Of a DNA stretch of 64,000 nucleotides, positions 17,247-25,572 are shown one piece after another; positions within the stretch are counted from its first letter, which is position 1; each line of letters opens with the position of its first letter. The translations under genes and the position numbers were made by a program. Source of the stretch: Streptomyces prunicolor NBRC 13075 (lineage in GTDB: Bacteria > Actinomycetota > Actinomycetes > Streptomycetales > Streptomycetaceae); assembly GCF_000367365.1 (NCBI RefSeq), contig NZ_BARF01000014.1, positions 62,001 to 126,000 of the forward strand. Reading direction: 5' to 3'. The notes beneath the pieces were generated by a model, which worked only from the letters and a program-made list of their open reading frames with translations, searched no databases and was not told the origin of the DNA.

Positions 17247-18254
17247 ATGGAGACACGGTCCACGACAAGCCACCCCTTCGCACGCCCGGCCGCCCTCGCC
17301 GTCGCACTCCTCACGCTCACCGCGTGCGGCGCTGGCACCACCGACTCGGCCGCGGGCTCCGGCTCCGGCAAGAACGCCGCGGGCCCCACGATCCGCATCG
17401 GCGTCGGCATCGACGCCTCGTACGCGCCCTTCTTCGTCGCCGACGCGAAAGGCCTTTGGGCCAAGCACGGGGTGAACGTCCAGCTCGTCCAGTTCGGGCA
17501 GGGCAGCGAAGGCGTCAACAACCTCGTCGCGGGTCAGGTCCAGATGTCCGGCAACTCGGACACCACCACGATCAGCATGCTGCCCCAAGACCCCGACCTG
17601 CGCTCCCTGTTGGTCTACGAGCAGTCCGGCAAGTACCTCAAGGTCGTCGTCGGCCCGAAGGTCAAGTCCCCTGCGCAGATACGCAAGATGGCCGTGGCCC
17701 CCGGGCTGTCCGAGCTCGCGGCCACCCGGTTCCTGGAGTCGAAGAACATCGATCCGAAGTCGGTCAAGTTCATCACCGCGGACCCGCCCGAGATCCCGGC
17801 CCTGATGCAGAAGGGCGACGTCGACGCGTACGTCCTGTGGGAGCCCTGGCCAACCAAGGGCGTCGCGCAGGGCGGCCGGATCCTGGAGAACACCGGTGCC
17901 TACGGCCTGAGTTACTCCCAGTGGCTGCTCACCAGCGGGGCCTGGCTGAAGGCCAACTCCGAGACCGCCACCAAGGTCGCCCAGGCCCTTCAGGAGGCGG
18001 CCCGGCTGACCGAGAGCGACCCGAACGCGGCGGCCCAGGCGACCGAGAAGGCCGTGAAGGTGCCGGCCGCCCAGACCCTCACCGCCATCAAGGAGATCGA
18101 CTTCGGGACCCGTGACTTCACCGCCGCGGATCTCAAGGGGTATGCGAACACGGCCAAGTTCTTCGTGGACAGCGGCAAGATCAAGGGGCAGCCGGATGTC
18201 ACGACGGCCGTCCAACGCGGTTGGTTCACCCAGCACTTGAAGGGATCGTCATGA
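17247..18254 (+). CDS. ABC transporter substrate-binding lipoprotein (SsuA/TauA/NMT1 type)
   Basis: A 335-residue binding protein. Signal peptide with lipobox LTAC (Cys near residue 28); the mature part opens TIRIGVGIDASYAPFFVADAK, typical of the nitrate/sulfonate/taurine class, and includes DPPEIPALMQKGDVDAYVLWEP. ATG 17247 follows TGAGGT. It overlaps the ATPase start. First gene of a four-gene coupled operon divergent from the Rieske operon, so it may supply the same pathway with an organic anion. Confidence 0.93.
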   Translation: METRSTTSHPFARPAALAVALLTLTACGAGTTDSAAGSGSGKNAAGPTIRIGVGIDASYAPFFVADAKGLWAKHGVNVQLVQFGQGSEGVNNLVAGQVQMSGNSDTTTISMLPQDPDLRSLLVYEQSGKYLKVVVGPKVKSPAQIRKMAVAPGLSELAATRFLESKNIDPKSVKFITADPPEIPALMQKGDVDAYVLWEPWPTKGVAQGGRILENTGAYGLSYSQWLLTSGAWLKANSETATKVAQALQEAARLTESDPNAAAQATEKAVKVPAAQTLTAIKEIDFGTRDFTAADLKGYANTAKFFVDSGKIKGQPDVTTAVQRGWFTQHLKGSS

Positions 18255-19096
18255 CGGAGGTCGTGGACACCGCCCTGCCGAAGGTCCGCGGCGCCGCCCT
18301 GTGCGCGGACGGCGTCGGCATCCGTTTCGACTCCTTCCAGGCCGTCCAGAACATCTCCCTCGACATAGCCGCCGGCGAGTTCCTGTGCCTGCTCGGCCCG
18401 AGCGGCTGCGGCAAGTCCACGCTGCTGTCGGCCATGGCCGGCTTCGTGACCGTGGACGAGGGCAGCCTCAGCGTCGGCGGGGCCCGGATCACCGGCCCCG
18501 ACCCGGAGTTGGGCATGGTCTTCCAGAGCAGCGAGGCGCTGTTCGACTGGATGACGGTCCGTCAGAATGTCGCCTTCGGCCCCCGCATGCGTGGCGCCTC
18601 ACGCGCCGAACAGACGAAGCTGGCCGACGAATACCTCGGCCTGGTGGGGCTACGGCACTGCGCGGACCGCTTCCCGGGCCAGCTCAGCGGCGGCATGCGC
18701 CAACGCGTCCAGATCGCCCGGGTGTTGGCCAACGAACCCGGCGTCGTCCTGATGGACGAACCCTTCGGCGCGCTCGACGCGCAGACCCGGCAGGTGATGC
18801 AGGAGGAGACCGACCGCATCTGGCGCGCCTCCGGCTGCACCGTCGTCTTCGTCACCCACGACATCGACGAGGCGATCCTGCTGGCCGACCGCATCGCCGT
18901 CATGACCGCGGGCCCGGCGGCCTCGGTGAAGTCTGTCTACCCCGTCGACCTCCCCAGGCCGCGCGACGAGGACGACCCGGCCGCCGTCGAACTGCGCCGC
19001 CAACTCCGGGCGGACATCGGCGAAGAGGTCCGCAAGGCGCTGCGCGACCAGGGACTCGACGACGCGTCGCGCGATGCAGAGGAGGACGACCGATGA
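18251..19096 (+). CDS. ABC transporter ATP-binding protein (SsuB/TauB type)
   Basis: A 281-residue ATPase with Walker A GPSGCGKST, signature QLSGGMRQR, Walker B VVLMDEP and H-loop VFVTHD. ATG 18251 overlaps the preceding stop (ATGA), after GAAGGGA. It partners with the permease at 19093-19914. A C-terminal acidic and basic tail of about 40 residues follows the core domain. Confidence 0.95.
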   Translation: MTEVVDTALPKVRGAALCADGVGIRFDSFQAVQNISLDIAAGEFLCLLGPSGCGKSTLLSAMAGFVTVDEGSLSVGGARITGPDPELGMVFQSSEALFDWMTVRQNVAFGPRMRGASRAEQTKLADEYLGLVGLRHCADRFPGQLSGGMRQRVQIARVLANEPGVVLMDEPFGALDAQTRQVMQEETDRIWRASGCTVVFVTHDIDEAILLADRIAVMTAGPAASVKSVYPVDLPRPRDEDDPAAVELRRQLRADIGEEVRKALRDQGLDDASRDAEEDDR

Positions 19097-19914
19097 CCGT
19101 CGCGACGGCTGCGGCCACCGGCAGCGCGGAAGCGAGGAAACGCCCGGCCTGGGCGACCGCAAGCCGCCTGCGCGCACTCGGCATGTACACCCTGTCCGTC
19201 CTCGTCGGCCTCGCCGTCTGGCAATTGCTGGCGATGGCGTACGGCTCCTCGCTGGTCGCCTCCCCGAGCGAAACCCTCAACGCGGCACGGCAGTTGGCGT
19301 CGGACGGCACGCTCACCAACTCGGTCGTCGCCTCCAGCCGCCGCATCCTGATCGGCTGGGGACTCGGCGTACTCGTGGGCGCACCGGTGGGACTGCTGGT
19401 CGGACAGGTCCCGGTGATCCGCCAACTCCTGGAGCCCTACATCGAGTTCTTCCGGTTCATCCCACCGGTGGCCTTCGTGACCTTGGCTGTGGTGTGGCTG
19501 GGCATCGGCGAGTCGTCGAAAGTCGTCCTGATCTTCTACACGGCCGTCTTCATCGTCACGGTCAACACCAGCGCCGGTGTCATGGCGGTGAGCGAGTCCA
19601 AGCTGCGCGCGGCCCGGAACCTGGGCGCGAACCGCCGCCAGATCCTGCGCAGCATCGTGCTGCCCTCGACCGTGCCGCACATCGTCACCGGCGCCCGCCT
19701 CGCCATGGGCAACAGCTTCCTGACCATCGTCTCCGCCGAGATCGTCGCCTCCCAGGTCGGACTCGGCTCGTTGATCTGGACCTCCCGCAACTACGGGCGG
19801 ATCGACTGGGTGTTCGTCGGGATCATCACCCTGGGAATCCTCGGGTTCGTCTTCGACCGCGTCCTGCGGATCGTCGCGTCCCGTGTTCTGCGTCGATACG
19901 GAGTGAAGTTGTGA
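19093..19914 (+). CDS. ABC transporter permease (SsuC/TauC type)
   Basis: A 273-residue permease with about six helices and the conserved EAA loop AARNLGANRRQILRSIVLPS. The IEFFRFIPPVAF segment is typical of the sulfonate/nitrate class. Start ATG 19093 and stop at 19914 overlap both neighbours by four bases. Confidence 0.95.
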   Translation: MTVATAAATGSAEARKRPAWATASRLRALGMYTLSVLVGLAVWQLLAMAYGSSLVASPSETLNAARQLASDGTLTNSVVASSRRILIGWGLGVLVGAPVGLLVGQVPVIRQLLEPYIEFFRFIPPVAFVTLAVVWLGIGESSKVVLIFYTAVFIVTVNTSAGVMAVSESKLRAARNLGANRRQILRSIVLPSTVPHIVTGARLAMGNSFLTIVSAEIVASQVGLGSLIWTSRNYGRIDWVFVGIITLGILGFVFDRVLRIVASRVLRRYGVKL

Positions 19915-20876
19915 CGACCGCCAAGTCCCGCGCCCTGGTCCTGGAGAGCTTCGGCTCGCTGCCCCGCCTGGTGGAGCGCCCGGTGCCGGAGCCCCGCCCC
20001 GGCCACACCCTCGTACGGATGAGGGCGGCCCAGGTGGGACACCTCGATCTGAACGTCGTGGACGGCAAGTTCGGCATCCTCCCCGACCTGCCCGCCGTAC
20101 TGGGCACCACGGGCTGCGGAGTCGTCCTCGCCTCGGACACCCACCCCGAGGGGGCTCTGGTCCGCCTAGGCGGCAAGGCCATCGGCCTGCGCCGCGACGG
20201 CTGTTGGGCGGAACACGCGCTGGTGCCGGACGCCGCCGTGGAGATCGTGGAAGAGGGCACGGACCCTGCCCTGGCGTGCAGTTGGTTCTCACCGGTGGGT
20301 ACGGCCTGGGCGGCGGTGCACACGGTGGCGGACGTCCGGCCGGGGGAGCGGGTGCTCGTGACCGGCGCGGCGGGGGCGGTGGGCGCGATGACGGTTCAGG
20401 TCGCCGCGCGGGCCGGGGCCGAAGTGGTCGGAGTGGTCGGACGCCCGGCCAAGCTCGCCCATGTTCCGGCTCCCGCGAAGCCCGTCCTCGCCTCCGAGCT
20501 GTCCCCTGAGTCGGTCGGCGGCCCGGTCGACGTGGTCATCGACACGGTCGGCGGCCCGGTCCTGCGCGACGCGCTCCCGCTCGTCCGCCCGCGCGGCCGG
20601 GTCGCGCTCGTCGGCTACACCGCCGGACGCGAGTTCACTGTCGACCTCGCGGACTTCCTGCTCGCCGACGTGCCCCTGCTGCCGGTGAACCTGATGACGC
20701 GCGGCAAGGAGGTCGCGGCGGACGTGCAGGGGCTGCTGGCGGAACTGCGGACCGGGGTGCTGACCCTGGAGATGGAGCGGCACGGCATCGAGGAGTTCGC
20801 CGAAGCGGCCGAGCGGCTGCGGACGGGCGAGGCGATCGGCAAGGTGGTGCTGGACCTGGACCTGGACCTGGGCTGA
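19911..20876 (+). CDS. MDR-family NAD(P)H-dependent (quinone) oxidoreductase
   Basis: A 321-residue protein of the medium-chain dehydrogenase/reductase superfamily, quinone-oxidoreductase branch. The GroES-like N-terminal half includes LGTTGCGVV; the Rossmann half has VTGAAGAVGAMTVQVA near 147-162. No zinc-ligand cysteine cluster is apparent, as usual in this branch. GTG 19911 overlaps the permease stop (GTGA), so it belongs to the transporter operon and may reduce an imported or derived enone or quinone. Confidence 0.9.
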   Translation: MTTAKSRALVLESFGSLPRLVERPVPEPRPGHTLVRMRAAQVGHLDLNVVDGKFGILPDLPAVLGTTGCGVVLASDTHPEGALVRLGGKAIGLRRDGCWAEHALVPDAAVEIVEEGTDPALACSWFSPVGTAWAAVHTVADVRPGERVLVTGAAGAVGAMTVQVAARAGAEVVGVVGRPAKLAHVPAPAKPVLASELSPESVGGPVDVVIDTVGGPVLRDALPLVRPRGRVALVGYTAGREFTVDLADFLLADVPLLPVNLMTRGKEVAADVQGLLAELRTGVLTLEMERHGIEEFAEAAERLRTGEAIGKVVLDLDLDLG

Positions 20877-20912
20877 AGGGCGGCCGGCTGCCGTCAGTGT
20901 CGCGTTGCGGCG

Positions 20913-21674
20913 TCAGACGGCCTTGACGACGGTGCCGGTGCCTTCGAGCGCGGTGATCTCGTCGGCGGGCGCCGTGGTGTCGGTGACCAGGGTGTGCAGG
21001 AGTGTGGTGGGGCCGACGTAGGCGTACGCGGTGTGGCCGAGCTTGCTGCCGTCGGCGGCGACGACGATGCGGCGCGCGGTGGCGATGGCGGCCTTCTTCA
21101 CGGCCGCGTCGTCGAGGTCGTAGGCGGTCAGGCCCTCGGCCGCGCTCAGACCGCAGCAGCCCATGACGGCGGTGTCGAAGCGGAGCGCCGCCAGGGACGC
21201 GAGGGTGAGCGGGCCCGTGAGGGCGCCCTCGGCGGCCCGGGGCTGCCCGCCGGGCACCATCAGCGTGACCGGGCCCGGACCCTCGCCGAACACCTGGATC
21301 GCCTGCAAGGACAGGGGCATCACCGTGACCCGCCGTCGGCGCAGCAGGTGGGCGACCTCCAGGCAGGTGGTGCCGCTGTCCAGGAGGACGGTCTCGCCGT
21401 CGGCGATGAGTGAGCACACCTCGGCCGCGATACGGCGCTTGGCGTCCACGGCCTCGTGCGCACGCAGCGCGAAGGGCGGCTCCTCGCCCCGGAGCAGCAG
21501 GGTCCGCGCCCCGCCACGGACGCGCTCCAGAACGCCCTGCGCGGACAGGGCGTCGAGGTCGCGGCGGATGGTCATCTCGGAGGCGCCGGTCAGTTCGACG
21601 AGTTCCTGAACCGTGATCCTGCCGGTCTCCCTGACGGCCTGCGCGATCGTCCCGTGCCGGTCTGCGTTGCTCAT
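20913..21674 (-). CDS. DeoR family transcriptional regulator
   Basis: A 253-residue repressor with N-terminal helix-turn-helix VQELVELTGASEMTIRRDLD (residues about 21-40) and the DeoRC sugar-phosphate sensor domain (LLDSGTTCLEVA, VVAADGSKLG). DeoR proteins usually answer to phosphorylated sugars. ATG 21674. It is divergent from an MFS transporter, with an inverted repeat between them (21697-21751), and probably controls both itself and the MFS-HAD pair. Confidence 0.94.
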   Translation of the reverse strand: MSNADRHGTIAQAVRETGRITVQELVELTGASEMTIRRDLDALSAQGVLERVRGGARTLLLRGEEPPFALRAHEAVDAKRRIAAEVCSLIADGETVLLDSGTTCLEVAHLLRRRRVTVMPLSLQAIQVFGEGPGPVTLMVPGGQPRAAEGALTGPLTLASLAALRFDTAVMGCCGLSAAEGLTAYDLDDAAVKKAAIATARRIVVAADGSKLGHTAYAYVGPTTLLHTLVTDTTAPADEITALEGTGTVVKAV

Positions 21675-21696
21675 ACCGCGATTGAACACCTCTCGA

Positions 21697-21751
21697 AACG
21701 AACATGCAATGTGTGCGAAGCGACAGTATTCAATCACGCCTGGTGTTCGTT
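21697..21751. promoter_or_regulatory. inverted repeat between deoR-type gene and MFS gene (candidate operator)
   Basis: AACGAACA at 21697-21704 is matched by TGTTCGTT at 21744-21751. The left copy sits in CGAAACGAAC, which fits the GAAA-type half-sites often used by DeoR-family repressors. The arms lie 22 and 12 bases from the two divergent starts. Confidence 0.5.
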
Positions 21752-21763
21752 ACGGTTGCTGTC

Positions 21764-22954
21764 ATGAGCCATTCGCTTCGATCCGCCCGAGTGGCGACCT
21801 TTGTCTACTTCAGCCTGTGCGGCACCCTGATGGGCACCTGGGTGGTGAACATCCCCGCCATCGAGGAGCGGGTGGGCGTCAGCCACGCGACGCTCGGGGG
21901 ACTGCTGGTGCTGCTGGGGCTGGGGGCCTTCATCGGCATGCAGGTGGCCGGGAGCCTGACCGACAAGCTCGGGGCGCGCATCGTCGTCCCCGCCACCGCC
22001 GTGCTGTGCAGCGCGGCCCTGGTGCTGCCGGGCCTGCCCCGGGAACCGTGGACGCTGGCAGGTGCCCTGCTGGTCTTCGGGTTCTGCAACGGCTGCCTGG
22101 ACGTGAGCATGAACGCCCACGCCGTGCACGTGGAGAAGGCGTACGGCAGGCCTGTCATGTCGGCCTTCCACGCCACGTTCTCGGTCGGCGGCGTCCTCGC
22201 CGCGGTGGTCGGAGCGGCCACGGCGAGCGCGGGCCTGAGCCCGGCCGCGGGCATGGCCGCCATGGGAGCCCTCGGCATCGTGACCGCCCTGGTGACCGCA
22301 CGCGCCCTGCTGCCGACCACGCTCACCGCCCCCGCGGGGCAGGTCGAGCACACGCCGGCCGCCGGGCCCCGCCGCACCGGGAGGCGTATCTGGATCCTCG
22401 CCGCCCTGGCCCTGATGGTCATGCTGTGCGAGGGCGCCGCCAACGACTGGAGCGCCCTGCACCTCAAGGACGTCCTCGGCGCACCCGCGAGCACCGCCGC
22501 CTTCGCGTACGGCACCTTCGCGGCGACCATGACCATCGGCCGACTGCTCGCCGACCGCCTCGTCGCCCGCTTCGGGTCCATGGCGATCCTGAGGTACGGC
22601 GCGACGACGGCCGCCGTCGGCATCACGATCGTGACCGTCTCGCCCTGGATATGGGCGGCGTTCGCGGGATGGGCACTGTTCGGTCTGGGGCTGTCCGGCT
22701 GTGTCCCGCAGCTGTTCAGCGCGGCCGGACACGCCGACCCCTCCGCCGCCGGGGCCAATGTCTCCCGGGTCGCCGGACTCGGCTACGTCGGCATGCTCGC
22801 CGGCCCCGCCGCCATCGGCTGGCTGACCCACCTCGTCGCCCTGAACCACGCCTTCGTCCTGCTGATCCTGCTGTGCGCGATCACCGCCGTGGCCGCCGGA
22901 GTCCTGCGCACCGACTCCGACCGCTCGCGCGAGCTGGCGGCAAGCGGCACCTGA
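21764..22954 (+). CDS. MFS transporter
   Basis: A 396-residue protein with about 12 membrane helices in two halves. The loop between helices 2 and 3 reads GSLTDKLGAR, an MFS signature A variant, and GRLLADRLVARFG is its counterpart in the second half. The FNGCLDVSMNAHA region resembles the YbjJ/FucP-like branch. ATG 21764 is chosen as the first methionine of a typical N-terminus. Substrate probably a sugar or small polyol, given the DeoR regulator and the HAD phosphatase downstream. Confidence 0.92.
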   Translation: MSHSLRSARVATFVYFSLCGTLMGTWVVNIPAIEERVGVSHATLGGLLVLLGLGAFIGMQVAGSLTDKLGARIVVPATAVLCSAALVLPGLPREPWTLAGALLVFGFCNGCLDVSMNAHAVHVEKAYGRPVMSAFHATFSVGGVLAAVVGAATASAGLSPAAGMAAMGALGIVTALVTARALLPTTLTAPAGQVEHTPAAGPRRTGRRIWILAALALMVMLCEGAANDWSALHLKDVLGAPASTAAFAYGTFAATMTIGRLLADRLVARFGSMAILRYGATTAAVGITIVTVSPWIWAAFAGWALFGLGLSGCVPQLFSAAGHADPSAAGANVSRVAGLGYVGMLAGPAAIGWLTHLVALNHAFVLLILLCAITAVAAGVLRTDSDRSRELAASGT

Positions 22955-23036
22955 CCGCCTGTGCGGCACGGCTCACTCCGTGCCGCACAGGCTTCTCCGC
23001 CCACCCCGGCCGCCAGAACCCGGAGGAACCCCCGCC

Positions 23037-23675
23037 ATGCCTACAGACCGGCGCATCGTGCTCTTCGACCTCTTCGGTGTCATCGCCCGCCAGCAACTCC
23101 CGGGTGCCCAGGGCAAGATGGCCGACCACTGTCACGCACCGACCGAAGCCTTCACCGCGGCCTACTGGGCCTGCCGCCCGCCCTACGACGCCGGCCGGCA
23201 GTCCGCGCCCGAGTACTGGACCGCCGTACTGCGGCAGCTGTCCCGGCCCGCCGACGCAGACACGATCGAGGAACTGCGCCTCACCGACATCGACAGCTGG
23301 TCACGCGTCGACGACCGGATGGTGGCCTACGTCCAGTCCCTCCGCGAGGTCACCGAGGTCGCCCTGCTGTCCAACATCCCCTCGGACCACGCGGACGCCT
23401 TCCTCGCCGCGCAGCCCTGGCTGCACCGACTGGACCACGTCGCCTTCTCCGGAAAGATCGGAGCGGCGAAGCCGGACCCGGCAGCCTTCCAGCACTGCGT
23501 CACCGCCATGCGGGCAGCCCCGGCCGACTTCCTCTTCGTCGACGACCGCGAGGAGAACGTACGAGCCGCGCGAGCGACGGGAATGAACGGCCACGTCTTC
23601 ACCGACCCCGACGACCTGGCAACCGTCATCAACGCCTGGCTGCCGAAGCCTGCGGTCCCGCTCACCCGGGGATGA
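23037..23675 (+). CDS. HAD-family hydrolase (phosphatase-like)
   Basis: A 212-residue HAD protein. Motif I is FDLFGVIA near residue 10, with the second acidic residue absent (Gly in its place); motif II LLSN; motif III Lys in KIGAAKPDP; motif IV FVDDREENV. The first motif lacks the DxD general acid (DLFG), a pattern shared with haloacid-dehalogenase-like YihX relatives. ATG 23037 follows GGAGGAA. Its 3' end overlaps the minus-strand MaoC gene by 14 bases. Confidence 0.88.
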   Translation: MPTDRRIVLFDLFGVIARQQLPGAQGKMADHCHAPTEAFTAAYWACRPPYDAGRQSAPEYWTAVLRQLSRPADADTIEELRLTDIDSWSRVDDRMVAYVQSLREVTEVALLSNIPSDHADAFLAAQPWLHRLDHVAFSGKIGAAKPDPAAFQHCVTAMRAAPADFLFVDDREENVRAARATGMNGHVFTDPDDLATVINAWLPKPAVPLTRG

Positions 23676-24078
23676 CCACCGCGCGCCCCCGGCAGCACAC
23701 GACTCCATCAGCACCGCATCGCTCGACCAGATCCAGCGTCACCGCACCACTGCTCGCGTCCACCGACTGCACGGTGCCCGTCACCACCAGCCGGTCACCG
23801 ACGTGCGCCGGCGCCCGATTACGCCAGCCGACCTCCCGCACCCGCCCGCCCGCGCCCGCGAACTCCGCAGCCGCACGATGGAACAGACAGCCGTGCAACT
23901 GGGCCATGACGACCGGCCCGGCCAGCCCCTCCGACCGGGCGAACTCGGTGTCGTAGTGGATGAGATGGGCGTTGCGAGTGACGGCACCGAACCACAGCAG
24001 GGAGATCGCCTCGGGTGTCAGCTCGACGGGCAACACCGCCTGCCCCACGACGATTTGGCGTTCCCGGTGGCCCGTCAT
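23662..24078 (-). CDS. MaoC/HTD2-like hydratase, C-terminal-type hotdog subunit (second copy)
   Basis: A 138-residue hotdog protein with TRNAHLIHYDTEFARSEG near residue 34, the active-site region also present in the gene at 10648-11040. ATG 24078 overlaps the stop of the N-terminal-type partner. The two MaoC pairs are diverged paralogues, which suggests two different hydration or dehydration steps in the pathway. Confidence 0.86.
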   Translation of the reverse strand: MTGHRERQIVVGQAVLPVELTPEAISLLWFGAVTRNAHLIHYDTEFARSEGLAGPVVMAQLHGCLFHRAAAEFAGAGGRVREVGWRNRAPAHVGDRLVVTGTVQSVDASSGAVTLDLVERCGADGVVCCRGRAVVIPG

Positions 24079-24560
24079 CGGACGATGAACCTCTCCGTGA
24101 CCTCCACCATCGCCCCCCGCGCCGCGCCGTACACCTTCTCCATCGTGAGGAGCAGGAATCCCTCCCCAACTCCCTTGCGTTCCACGGCAGTCAGCGCGCG
24201 CCGCAGCTCGATCGGATCGCCCGACCGCACCTCCCCGACCCAGCGCACGTCCTGGCCGCCCGCCATCAGCCGGACGTCGAGCCCGTCGGTGCCGGGGACC
24301 TCGTCGCGGTACATGCCGTCCGGCCGGAACTCCGCCGCATCGGCCCCGGGCGCCCCGCGCAGCAGACTCACCACGTACATGGGGTGGACGGTGAAATCGG
24401 CGCGAGTGGGATCGACGAGACGCGGTGCGCGCTCACCGGCCGCCCGCGCGAACTCCGCCGCGTCCTCGGCCCGTACGACACCCAACGACCGCCGCTCCCA
24501 CCTGCCCACCGACGCCCGGGCCCGATCCTCGACCAGCTCCAACACGGCGCTCCTGATCAC
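24075..24560 (-). CDS. MaoC/FAS1-type dehydratase, N-terminal-type hotdog subunit (second copy)
   Basis: A 161-residue protein of the FAS1-like dehydratase class (AEDAAEFARAAGE, then TVHPMYVVSLLRG). It lacks a RIHYD-type active site and is coupled by ATGA to the gene that has one. Divergent from the alpha/beta hydrolase-CoA-transferase-ligase operon, with a 128-base gap. Confidence 0.84.
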   Translation of the reverse strand: MIRSAVLELVEDRARASVGRWERRSLGVVRAEDAAEFARAAGERAPRLVDPTRADFTVHPMYVVSLLRGAPGADAAEFRPDGMYRDEVPGTDGLDVRLMAGGQDVRWVGEVRSGDPIELRRALTAVERKGVGEGFLLLTMEKVYGAARGAMVEVTERFIVR

Positions 24561-24573
24561 GAGTTGCCTCCTC

Positions 24574-24585
24574 TCCGTGCACGGA
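24574..24585. promoter_or_regulatory. 12-bp perfect palindrome in divergent promoter region
   Basis: TCCGTGCACGGA lies 13 bases upstream of the MaoC pair (minus strand) and about 100 bases before the hydrolase on the plus strand. It could be a regulator site, but a 12-base GC-rich palindrome may also occur by chance in this genome. Confidence 0.35.
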
Positions 24586-24688
24586 TGTGTCGGACGTTAA
24601 GGACCACCGCCCCCGACCGCCATGGAAGGGGCCCGCTCAGTGGACCGTTCCCCTTGGGCGGGGTCCGCCGCCGCCCCACCATCAGCAC

Positions 24689-25555
24689 ATGGACCTCATG
24701 GACATCCAGGCGCCCCCGGAGGGCACCTACGCGGAAGCGGACGGCGTCAAGTACCACTACGTCGAACTGGGGGAAGGCAGCGCTACCGTCTTTCTGCACG
24801 GCGGCGGCCCGGGATGCACCGGCTGGTCGGACTTCGGGCAGGTGGCACGGCTGTTCGCGACGGAGCGCCGCTGCCTGCTCATCGACATCCTCCAGTACGG
24901 CAAGTCCGCCAAGCCCGTCATCGAGGGCCCCATGTGGGACTACCACGCGGCCAAGACGGTCGCCCTCCTCGACGAACTCGGCGTCGACCGCGCCGACTTC
25001 GTCTGCAACTCCTGGGGCGGCACCATCGCGCTGAACCTCGCCGCCAAGTACCCCGAGCGCGTACGGTCGTTGGTGATCACCGGCAGCATGCCCGTCTTCT
25101 ACGGCCCGCTCGCGCCGCTGCCGGAAGGCGGTCGCCGGGGCCGCAACGCCCGCGACGTCTACTACGGCGGCACCGGTCCCTCGTGGCAGAAGATGCGCGA
25201 ACTCATCGCCCGCCTGGAGTGGTTCGACCCGGCCGCGATCCCCGACGGCACCGTGACCCTGCGCTACGAGCAGAGCCTCGATCCCGAGGAGACCGCCCTC
25301 GCCGGCGCCTCCGACAACCCGCGCGGCGACTGGCAGGACCTCACCGCCGAACTCGGCCGGATCGTCGCGCCGACGCTGTTCCTGTGGGGCATGCAGGACG
25401 CGTTCCTGACCCCGGACTACCCGCTGATGCTGGCCCGCATGATCCCCAAGGGCAACCTGCACGTGATGAGCGAGGCCTCCCACCACCCGCAGGAGGAACG
25501 GCCGTACGACTACCACAGCGTGGTCTCCGGCTTCCTGAACCAGCAGCACAACTGA
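24689..25555 (+). CDS. alpha/beta hydrolase, meta-cleavage hydrolase-like
   Basis: A 288-residue hydrolase with oxyanion HGGGPGCTGW, nucleophile elbow NSWGG (Ser near residue 112), acid in LWGMQDAFLTPD and late His in EASHHPQEE. The GGGPG and NSxGG pattern is that of BphD/MhpC-type C-C hydrolases. ATG 24689 (a second Met follows three codons later). It opens a three-gene operon with a CoA-transferase and an acyl-CoA ligase, so its product may be a carboxylate that is then activated to a CoA ester. Confidence 0.87.
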   Translation: MDLMDIQAPPEGTYAEADGVKYHYVELGEGSATVFLHGGGPGCTGWSDFGQVARLFATERRCLLIDILQYGKSAKPVIEGPMWDYHAAKTVALLDELGVDRADFVCNSWGGTIALNLAAKYPERVRSLVITGSMPVFYGPLAPLPEGGRRGRNARDVYYGGTGPSWQKMRELIARLEWFDPAAIPDGTVTLRYEQSLDPEETALAGASDNPRGDWQDLTAELGRIVAPTLFLWGMQDAFLTPDYPLMLARMIPKGNLHVMSEASHHPQEERPYDYHSVVSGFLNQQHN

Positions 25556-25572
25556 CTCTCCGGGGAGGAGAC

